From Gnetum montanum (Eukaryota > Streptophyta > Gnetopsida > Gnetales > Gnetaceae), in the NCBI GenBank assembly GCA_015680685.1, contig MNCI01008572.1:1470574-1534573 (forward strand): a DNA stretch of 64,000 bases. Reading direction: 5' to 3'. The position numbers and the translations under genes were made by a program. The notes beneath the pieces were generated by a model, which ran no database searches, was not told the DNA's origin, and saw nothing but the letters and a program-made list of their open reading frames with translations. Within the stretch, counting starts at the first letter, position 1. Every line of letters starts with the position of its first letter. This document shows positions 11,106 through 19,946 of this stretch, in pieces.

Positions 11106-11341
11106 TTTAAATAATTTAATCATAAGGGAACATATTTGTTAGAATAGGGACAAGGACTAGATCTATTAGTTTTAAATGACATAAAAAAAATATTCAAAAT
11201 TACATGAGTTCACTTTTGTAAGATCCATAAGGCAACTATAGTATTGATTTTCTTCTTTCTAGCCTAGATAATGTTAACAACAACAAATGTTTTAAAATAG
11301 ATGAACAAATAATTGACTCATGTCATTGCCCTTTATACTTC

Positions 11342-11880
11342 ATGTTATTAATAGATACACAATATGTTAGATATTTTAGGAGGCAAAAGCATTTTAGTAT
11401 AATTACAAAAATGAAGGAGAGTTTTCAAAATAAAATTCAAAAGATTTGGAATCCAAGTGTGAGTTTTACAAAAACTCTAATAATAGGTACCCTAAATATT
11501 TTTAAAGGCCAAAATACAAATAATCATTAATGGTTTGATGAAGAAAGTAAGCTAACTAGAATTTTATTGAAGACTTAGAAGTCACCAAAGACTATTAAAG
11601 CATATAAAAATTTGAGTCAAACTAAGAAGAAGGAATTTGTTAGATAAAGAAACAATAGTATATTAGAAATGATAAAGGGAGATCTCCAATGTTTTTGACA
11701 TTCATTTCAAAGTAAGAAAACAACAAACTATGCTTTCTCTCTCAAAGATATTGAAAATTTTTATCAAGTTTTATTTCATCACAATGATATAATAAAAGCT
11801 TGTCTTAACAATGGTAATACATTATTCATTTTTTTTGATGATACAGTGCGGAGAATAAAGTAACTAGCATTAAGAAAAGT
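11342..11880 (+). mobile_element. LINE fragment (region before the RT core), plus strand
   Basis: The plus strand reads WFDEESKLTRILL, then AYKNLSQTKKKEFVR and ILEMIKGDLQCF, then FYQVLFHHN, broken by stops. This spacing (WFDEEC..., YK.LVK.KK..., DP..FW, FY..L) is that of plant LINE polyproteins between endonuclease and RT. It points away from the minus-strand LINE next to it, so one of them was inverted or they are separate copies. Confidence 0.4.
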
Positions 11881-12279
11881 TGCTAATGTAAATAACTTAT
11901 ATGGAAAAATTTTTAAATGAGAAAAGCCCAATGGTTTTGGGGATGCCTTTTAGGTTTTCATCCTTACAACCAATCTTAAAAAATCTCCCCTCTAGGGTAG
12001 GAAAAGGATTAATCCTTGTCCTTATTTAGAAGTGCCCTCATAGGTTTTCATTTCTTACTAAAGGGTTTCTTGTAAAGAGAAGAAGAAAACTCTCTTTAAT
12101 GAAAAAAGAATACATCAAATAGAGATAAAGAATAAATAGTAACAAAAGTTGAAATCTTCTCATACTTGATCATTTAAAAAAAAAACATATCAGTACTTGT
12201 AAAAAAAAATAAATTATTTAGTTTTTATAAGGATCTTTTTTTCTTGAAGTTGTAGTTGAAAAAAGACATCTTTGCGAAT

Positions 12280-12730
12280 CATTTAACACCTAAAGAGATG
12301 GCATAGTTATGCACTTATTGCTAGAAAATAATTGCACACCGAAGCTTCCAAATAGAATATAAGGCAAGGGGTTGAAGATAATTCCAAATGCAAAAAAATG
12401 AAGTAGACAAAGTAGGTTTATCACCAAGAATGACTTTATTGATTCTTAGTTGAAAGTTGTTACAAATTTTGAATATCCATTTCCAAGCATGCTAAGCAAC
12501 AAGACACTAAAAAAAATATATGAGAAAATAAGTCTTCACTTCTATAAAGAGGACATTGAGGAAAAACATTTCCCATATGTTTATGATGAGTGCTGATAAG
12601 AACACCTTTATGAATAAGACACTATAATAAAATATGAATTTTAGGAAATGTAGGAGCTTTCCAAATATCTTTTTTTTTCCTCATCCAAAAAGAATGATGA
12701 TAACTATATTTTCTAGGCCTTGTTGAATTT
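12280..12730 (-). mobile_element. LINE C-terminal (zf-RVT) segment, part 1
   Basis: The minus strand reads KDIWKAPTFPKIHILL, CLIHKGVLISTHHKHMGN, FPQCPLYRSEDLFSHIFFSC-like text. This is the zinc-binding zf-RVT domain (W..P.K...F.W....L.T..NL..R......CP.C......HLF..C) at the C-terminus of plant LINE polyproteins. The N-terminal side continues at 13487, across the solo LTR. Confidence 0.55.
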
Positions 12731-12735
12731 GTTAT

Positions 12736-13481
12736 TGATGAGTGGCGAGATACCCCTACACTCAACCATACGAATAAGAGTGTAGCACGCGCAATCTGGT
12801 CAAACTCTGCAGACTAAGTGCCTACATGCCCCATGGAACACTTAGGGTTAATCATTCGTTGTCTTCCCAGACTTGTAGTTGTCACGGTGTATGGTTAAGT
12901 AAGTTCGAGGTATATGATTTTTATATCTTTTTATGTTTTATGTCTCCTACACTATTGAGGTGAAGGGTTGAGAAGATTAACTAACTCTAACTAATGAACT
13001 AAGTCTAAATTAACCTAGCATCAGCATCCGTTCCCACTTACCGTACACACCCTGAATCGATGCAACCATGGCTACCAAATGCTAATCATTGCTGGGATCA
13101 CCACGCGTAACGCACGTGCTTGAAGTGGTCGTACTGAGGCACTTAACTAGGAGAGAAGGGTTGAGAAGGAAAATAGTAAATAATAGGTAATAAATGACAA
13201 GTAATAAATAACGATAATAAAATCCTATTCCATGCACTGCAAGGTTTATCCAGAAAGCTCGTCTTTATTGCTGTACACAAACTTGTGTTTAGGTACAATG
13301 TTTGTTCAAATAAAGATTCGTTCACTTCGGGACTCCTACTGCGGGAACATGGAAAATATTCTATCTTTGGAGTGATCAATCTGCTAGAGTTTCCCTACTG
13401 TCTAGCCTAGGATGATGAAATAAGGGAGAGCCGCCTCTTATTTATAGATATGACGGCGCACTACGATATTGTGTCCCATTA
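12736..13481 (-). mobile_element. Solo LTR S1 of the Athila-like family
   Basis: The left end TGATGAGTGGCGAGATACCCC is, reversed, the same terminus seen in the other LTRs here. The minus-strand copy has TATAAATAAGAGG, an AATAAAGA polyadenylation-type signal and CCGCAGTAGGAGTCCC, close to the LTR at the right edge of the window. Its 5' terminus reads TAATGGGACAC, so the expected TG is now TA. GTTAT occurs at 12731-12735 and again at 13482-13486: a perfect 5-bp target duplication. No internal sequence: a solo LTR formed by recombination. U3 upstream of the TATA is only about 45 bp, with one ATATCG. Confidence 0.85.
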
Positions 13482-13486
13482 GTTAT

Positions 13487-13871
13487 GAATAAAATCATTT
13501 TTTGTAATAATCTCATAAGGAACTTTCAAATTAAAACAAAAAACATATTTGCCATCCTTTCAAAAAGTATTTACAAAAGCTTGATGTAAATTATTATTAA
13601 CTTTAAATAAATTATCAAGATTAGAAGTTAAATTTTAAAAATTCTTTTTCCTCTTTCTATTCAAACCATAGAGGTTAGAAGCTTCATTCCAAGTTATCCA
13701 TAGATTATACATCTATATATAAGAAACTGGAGTGATACCAAATCTACTCAAAATGATACACAATTTAGATCCATTAGTAGCCCAAGGCCCTTCATTAAAA
13801 GGAAGCCAGCATGGCTAATTTGCTTAAGCATATTTTCTAATATTGTAATATGATTATAATTCTAATATTTA
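13487..13871 (-). mobile_element. LINE C-terminal segment, part 2
   Basis: The minus strand reads FNEGPWATNGSKLCIILSRF, then LWITWNEASNLYGLNRKRKK and NNLHQAFVNTF, a stop, KDGKYVFCFNL, with a few stops. It lies between RT and zf-RVT in the LINE and joins part 1 once the solo LTR is removed. Its other end is cut by element A at 13877. Confidence 0.5.
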
Positions 13872-13876
13872 CTACG

Positions 13877-14735
13877 CAATGGAGCATCAATAATATGGCT
13901 ACATCAACACATGATCATTGAAGCAACCCTATCGACATATGTTAGGATGTGTTGACTCAGGTATGTTGACGTTGATGCAGGTGTTACCTATATAAATGAG
14001 CATAACCCTCACATTTGTGACACCTTCTAGTCATGTCCTTAGCTAAACTCTTGTAGTTTTTTTTTTCATAGAATTAAGAATATTTTTTCTTTAAGTGCTA
14101 GCAACATGGATTCAAGTGATTACATGGTATTTTATTTGGGTGCATTTGTACATGGAAATATTTGCATGAAAGAAAATAAAATCGAGATTTCTTTTATCCA
14201 TTGCATCACTTAGACTAGCATAAATATACTTTTTGGCAATTTACTTTCTTGTTATTAAGAAATTAATATTATCATTCATAAATAATGTAAGTATGATAAA
14301 TTTCAGCATAATATATTAATACTTGGTAATCCTAGCAGTGGATACTTGGTACACCTAGTAGTATACACTTAATAGCCCAACAACATTAATATATGTTTAG
14401 GATGTGTACAGAAAGTAGGAATGGATACTCTACATTAGGATAGTTAGTTAATTAAATAGTTAATTTAAATACTTAATTTATATTTAATTAATAATTTAGA
14501 AATTAGGAGAAAATAATAAAAAACATAAAAATAAATATCTGATGTCTCAACCACAGTTAACCATATGCATAGGTTAACACAAGTGTAGATTGGGAAGACA
14601 ATAAATGATACCTACATAATTCACTATTTAGGAATATTAGTCATTTAGGTAAATAATTCCATAGAATTTGATTGGATCATGGGTATGTATTAGTGATTCG
14701 TATGGTTGGGCATAGGGAATATCCATTGCTCATCA
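13877..14735 (+). repeat. Element A 5' LTR
   Basis: 859 bp. TATA-like CCTATATAAATG near 13986-13997, an AATAAAAT signal near 14173, and three 23-bp-spaced ACTTGGTA-like units at 14321, 14344 and 14367. GTTGAC occurs at 13951 and 13965, 14 bp apart, upstream of the TATA. The first bases are CA rather than TG; the right copy has TGATGAGG. Confidence 0.8.
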
Positions 14736-14736
14736 T

Positions 14737-14754
14737 TGGCATCATTACACAAGA
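14737..14754 (+). promoter_or_regulatory. Element A decayed primer-binding site (tRNA-Asp)
   Basis: TGGCATCATTACACAAGA aligns with the tRNA-Asp-complementary TGGCGCCGTTGCCGGGGA of B; the core differences are almost all transitions, as expected after methylation and deamination. It begins one base after the LTR end, as in B and C. Confidence 0.6.
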
Positions 14755-14867
14755 CTTAGTTTAGTTGAGTGCGCTAAGTATTATTAAATAATGAATTCAT
14801 ATAAAGTTATTGTAAGGAAAACATAAAGAATTTTCTTTTAGACAAGATAATAATAATAATATTCTAT

Positions 14868-14872
14868 CAAGG
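14868..14872 (+). repeat. Element B target-site duplication, left
   Basis: CAAGG immediately before the TGATGAAT start of B; identical CAAGG follows B at 23796-23800. Confidence 0.9.
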
Positions 14873-15737
14873 TGATGAATCGTGATTCATTGGGTTGCGA
14901 TATTGGGTACGCGATATCACATCCAGCAATGATATCGGATATGTTATATTGTGGTTCCTGTGTGAGCCTATAAATACACATGAAGGCACACGGGAAAGGA
15001 GTCTCTTTTAGTCAATTTTAGGAGTCAAGTTTAGTGTAGGATATTTTTGTCATTTTTCTCTCAACCCTCTCTCTTAGTGCATGCACGCAGTGTGATGATT
15101 GTAATTGTACGACATCCTTTATTCGAGTGTGACGTACTTGGACATGCACATGACCAAAAATAAAGATCGAGATTACTTTATCATTACAGTATTCACTTAG
15201 TTTAAATATTTGATTATTATTGTTATTTATTACTTTCATAGTTAATATCTCTTCAGCCTAAACTCCTTAACGCAGAATGAGTATGACTTAATCATGAGCA
15301 TTCAAGTGTGACTACTTGGTAACCCAGTAGCATACCTAGGATCTGCACTTTGTAATCCTAGTAGTAGTTGTGCACGAGGTCCAAGATGTATACGGATGAT
15401 TAAGGAATGGATGCTCATCGCACTTAGGCTAGTTTATATTCTCTCTCCCTATCTCCTATTAGTTTAGACTCTCTCCCCCTTTTCCTCTTAGCTTAATTAA
15501 AGATTATTTTCCATCGCCTCCAGGAGTAGCATTAGTTTAGGAACACATCATACATCTCACTCTAGACTAAACCATACGTAACAAAGCATATACTAGTCTA
15601 GGTGGGAAGACAGCGAACTGCTATCAATGAGTAACTATCTAGATACCATAACTAGCCTGTCTGCAGAGTTTGACCGGATTGTGCGTGAAACGTTCGTATT
15701 CATATGGTTGAGTGTAGGGGTACCTTGCCACTCATCA
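14873..15737 (+). repeat. Element B 5' LTR
   Basis: Starts TGATGAATCGTG and ends CCACTCATCA. U3 has GATATT/GATATC units at 14899, 14913, 14931 and 14945. TATA CTATAAATA is at 14968-14976 and AATAAA at 15159-15164. Confidence 0.9.
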
Positions 15738-15738
15738 T

Positions 15739-15756
15739 TGGCGCCGTTGCCGGGGA
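15739..15756 (+). promoter_or_regulatory. Element B primer-binding site for tRNA-Asp
   Basis: TGGCGCCGTTGCCGGGGA is exactly complementary to the 3' end of plant tRNA-Asp(GUC) including CCA. It lies one base after the LTR. This primer is characteristic of Athila/Calypso-type plant elements. Confidence 0.9.
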
Positions 15757-15891
15757 CGATGCTAGTTATTTAGATCAGTTACATCATAAAAGATCTCTGT
15801 ACAAAGTATTCATGATACATCTTTTAGAAAAGAAAATTAATTTCAATTAAGTCACACAAAAATTCACACACCAGGTCTCTCTCACAAGACT

Positions 15892-17905
15892 ATGATAACG
15901 CAACAACTAGAAAGGAAATTCATTGGAGAACCAATGAATTATACGATGATAAAGATAAAGTTTGGAGTACCCAATATGATGTAGGGGTTTCCTATAAACA
16001 TAAACAAAGACAACATCATCCCAACTCACGAATGCATAACATACCTCGTGACGATGAACTGCTACTAGCCACTACAAGCCTAACGCAAATACACGAGGTT
16101 GTTTGAATATCCCGTAGGCATCGTAAGGAAAGTTGTCTACCTAGGCTTGACTTAAACAACTTTCCTAAGTTTTCAGGAGGCTATGATTTAGATCCACAAC
16201 AACATTTACAAGCCTTCTACGATGCCTATGCATGGAACAACATTGATAATGGATGGCAGAAACTTAAGCTCTTTCCTACGACACTCATTGGCCAAGAAAA
16301 AGTATGGTATAGGTCCTTAAAACCAAAATCAATCTGACGTTGGTCAACAATGGTAGAACTATTTAATGAAAGATATCAAACCTATGCAAGAGTGTCAGCC
16401 TTGAGGAGACAAATCCAAGAGTGGAAACAAGCACAACATGAACCCTTGGACATGGCCTTAGAAAGATATTATGCATTATTAAACAACTGCCCAGGTCATG
16501 AGTTCTCCAAGGAGAGGTTAATGTACCATGTCATAGATGGGCTGTGTAATGAAACAAGAGAGACCCTAGGGATGTATGCCTGAGGTCAACTATATGAACT
16601 CTGAACCCATCAAGTCCAAGAGCTTATTAAGCAGGTACAAAAGAAGAAGGAGAAATGGCTAGATGGGAGAATGTTGAATAATCTCAATGGGACCAAAATC
16701 TCAACTTAACAAATGTCCATAATCTGAAAGAGGAGAAATCAGCTCACCTCAAGGAGGTGGAACCACCTTTGCCAACACTACAATCATTGGATAAAATTGA
16801 GGCAAAGATCAATAAGATGATGGAATGGATGCATAAAAAGTGTGGAGAATATGCCAACATTATTGGGAATAGAGTTATGATGAACTAAGAAGTAGGACGA
16901 AACACCTTTAGAAAATCAAAATGAAGGGTAGAAGAGAATACAAATTTAATTACCAATCATAAATATCAATGCAACATTTGCCTGTACGATCACCCCAAGG
17001 GCCAATGTCCAATCTTGTCACATTTATAGGAGCATTGGGGAAGAGTGTTGCACCCAGAGTTTGTATAAAGATACTGTGTTCAATCATAGTGGCAATAATT
17101 CAAGTCATGGAGGAGGCCACCCTTGAACTGGTTGCACCCTTCATACCATCCGATCCTAAGTGCTTATCAAGTTCAACATCCTGTTTCTCCAACTAGGTCA
17201 ACAACCTCTATCTCATCACACTATTATTATTCTCCTTAATAATATTAACCCATGTCCTCTCCAACACAACCACCACCTTGGATACCTTACACTTCTTCTC
17301 AATTCTAACATTCTCATCCTTTACCTCCTTCTACATTGCCACCAGTTGTTCCTGAGGGATTTGCATCACAACATCAACCCATGAATGTTACTTGTGTTGC
17401 TATTATCAACAACAGTGGGAATCCTCCACAACATCATAGGTGTCCCTTCTTTTTACGTGACCATAAGAAGGGATAGCACACTTTTGAGCCCACTGCACCT
17501 TCCAACCTAGCACAAGTCCAACACTATGGTGCAACTCCTTGCTCGAACCCAATGCCTCGTGTTACATTCTTTGGGCCATCAACAAACACTCCAACAACCA
17601 TATGGACCAATGAATATAGCCATCAAGGGAGATAGATCAATCCTTGCATACCATCTTACGGTCACAGGTGCCAGAGTGGATTAGCCACTCATCAATTGAC
17701 TACATCTTATAAATTTCCCCACTATGCTTATTATAATCAAGTGTGTGAACCCTACTTTGGATACATTCCAACCACCAAATTGAAAGACACCTAATGGGTT
17801 GGATACGATCGGGGCCCAATATTTCCAACATGCAAGGATCCCAATCTTCCATTTATTAATTCTAGCCATGCTCAACCATTTAGTTATGGGGGATACCTCC
17901 CATTC
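15892..17905 (+). pseudogene. Element B gag
   Basis: A candidate start is the ATG at 15894. The capsid-like core is readable from about 16160 to 16690 (FSGGYDLDPQQHLQAFYDAY; then VWYRSL, LFNERYQTYARVSALRRQIQ and LERYYALLNNCPG), the Retrotrans_gag fold that packages RNA into particles. The zinc knuckle CNICLYDHPKGQC at 16970-17008 is CX2CX3HX4C, the spacing used by Athila-group gag. A Pro/Gln/Tyr/His-rich tail follows to about 17905. Several stops and frameshifts break the frame; the longest intact piece is 77 codons (16350-16583). Decay looks moderate. Confidence 0.75.
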
Positions 17906-18947
17906 TAATAACAAGCAAAATTAATAAATGTTTTTCATTTTTTTTAATTTTACAATTGTTTGTTTTCTAGTTTTTCATCTTTCAACTTATTGTTTTACCT
18001 TTTTGTTATTTCATCTTTTTTGAGTAATCTCATCTATGAATAAAACACTCATGTGACTCATTGGTTGAGGTGTTGTTCTATGCTATCAAGTCTCACGTGA
18101 CTAATTACTTGGACAGTGAGTCCACAACATCCACTTCTTCATTCTATTAATAAGAGGTTCTACTCTAGGTACAATGATATTCTTAATTATTAAAACTTAA
18201 AGTAAGCTTGTCTTATTATACCTAGAGTGAAGAAGGATGGACCAAGAGGGAATGACTAGGGTGTGACATCAAGGGGACTTGTCGATTCTCTTTGGTGATA
18301 TCTATGGAAGTTATCATGCAGCTTGGTTGTACTAAGATCCTTGTAGATCTAATGAAAATGGGAGTAAGAGTACTCAAAAGGCACTTGATCAAGGAAAGAA
18401 AATAATGCTATTCTAGGGGGTCCCATTGGAAAGACATGCACCCATGCCTAAAGGTAGGTGGTTTCTTTGGATTAAGCATAAAAGAGAGAGAGAGAGAGAA
18501 GAAGAGCAAGAAAAGTATGCCAAATCAGCCACACAAAAGGAAAAAAAAGAGAAAAGAACAAGCTCAAAGTGCCATAAAGCAAAGAAAAAATCACTCCTCC
18601 TTTGTACAAAATGCCAAGTGATCGTATGCCTTGCCATCATGGTGCTCTTATTTTTTTCTATCATTGGGAAAAAACAATGCGATGTCACTAACCAAAGGAA
18701 TGACTTGGTTCTAATTTTTGAACAATGGGTTAATGACACATTAATCATGCATTACACTGAGGATTCATTATGCCCTGAGTCCGTTACCTCATGTCCCAAT
18801 CTCTGCAATCCCTTCTGCAATTCGCCTCACCTCGCTGTTCATATAATTGTCGCTTGTGACTTGGGTAGCATGGAATTCACCTCTCATCGCGGTGATATTT
18901 CCATGTGCATGTTTTGTGAAATTGGTGTTGATTGCACTTAACCCTTC

Positions 18948-19026
18948 TAGTGCCCATGGACATTTTAAGGTGTGGTTATGCAAGGGCATTATAGGTAGGA
19001 ACCTGCTTTGGGGAGGACCCACTTGC
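18948..19026 (+). promoter_or_regulatory. Conserved noncoding block in element B
   Basis: Contains GTGCCCATGGA, GGGCATTATAGG and, at 19002-19025, GCTTTGGGGAGGACCCAC. The same order of motifs occurs in A (31101-31181) and, less completely, in C (47758-47812), always after gag/pol and before ORF3. TGGG-GAGGA-CCCA can form a small hairpin. Function unknown; candidates are RNA packaging, splicing or an internal priming tract. Confidence 0.55.
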
Positions 19027-19351
19027 ATAACCTATGTGATTGCACTTATAATACATCTACCGCACATCATTCACTACCCTCTAAGTATTACCAATGATTT
19101 TTTCTTTCCCTTATTATCCTTTCAATTCAAACGTTCCTATAAGCTAACACATATCCTTTCCCCCCCCCTACTTTTTATGATTTTCATTGACAAATTTTAC
19201 ACCATTCTAATCTTTGTGCCTTTCAAATTAGTTGTATTACCTCAAACCCCTTTATATTGATCTATATGTCCTCAATTTATACTTTAGAATTTTGAAAATT
19301 TGAAATTATTTTTTGGTAATTTTCTCAAGTGCCCTAATTTCGACAGGACAT

Positions 19352-19438
19352 GATATCGGGTATGTGATATCACGTTCGATGCGATATCGGGTCCCTACTA
19401 GCGGGTACGCGATATCGTGTCCTAAAAAAATATATATA
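19352..19438 (+). promoter_or_regulatory. Internal GATATC module with TATA-like run, upstream of ORF3
   Basis: GATATC at 19352, 19366, 19383 and 19411 (spacings 14, 17, 28), then TATATATA at 19431-19438. The arrangement copies the U3 promoter region of the related LTRs, including GGGTACGCGATATC. It lies about 510 bp before the ORF3 ATG. It could be an internal promoter or a relic of an LTR fragment. Confidence 0.55.
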
Positions 19439-19946
19439 CATGGACCCCCTGCACCTATCAACATCATTTGTAACTATTCTTTTAGGGGAAGTTTTTCAAA
19501 TTTCTTTCTACGAATTGCAATTGCACATCTCTTGCTTCAATAATCATAACTCACTCGTTGGTGCTCCAATTTTCATTCCGTCTGAACCTACTTGAACCTG
19601 AAGTGTTTAGCTTATTCATGGGGGAGGGATACACACCGAATTGCACATAATTGTTTTCAAAATTCATCATTGCCCAAAGGACACTATCAAGGGTAATTAG
19701 TTATAAAAATAATAATAAACATGTGTCAAAAAAAAAAAATTTCATGTCCTTACCTATACCGAGAAATTAAAATTCTAAAACTACCTAAGCAAAGTGGACC
19801 AATATTAAAATCTTTGGGGGAATGTCCATAAAAGCTCTTAACCTTAAAATTACATGGAATCAGAATTGACTCGTTAAGGCAAGAAGTAAGGTATAACTTA
19901 ACTTTGGTAATCAACCTTACTAATGGTTGGTCCCGTGTGATTGCAG

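Larger units (their letters stand above)
17906..19946 (+). other. Element B spacer between gag and ORF3
   Basis: About 2 kb. It starts with a T-rich stretch and holds a GGTGTGACATCAAGGGGAC segment near 18249 that recurs after pol in A and C, a GA-repeat near 18485, the conserved TTTGGGGAGGACCC block near 19000, and a GATATC/TATA module at 19352-19438. A 171-codon open frame (18426-18941) lies here with one possible membrane segment (VIVCLAIMVLLFFSIIG). It is not matched in A or C and is most likely chance. Confidence 0.6.

Noticed and set aside
18413-18748. 111-codon minus-strand open frame
   Set aside because: Antisense over the GA-repeat in the spacer of B; low complexity.
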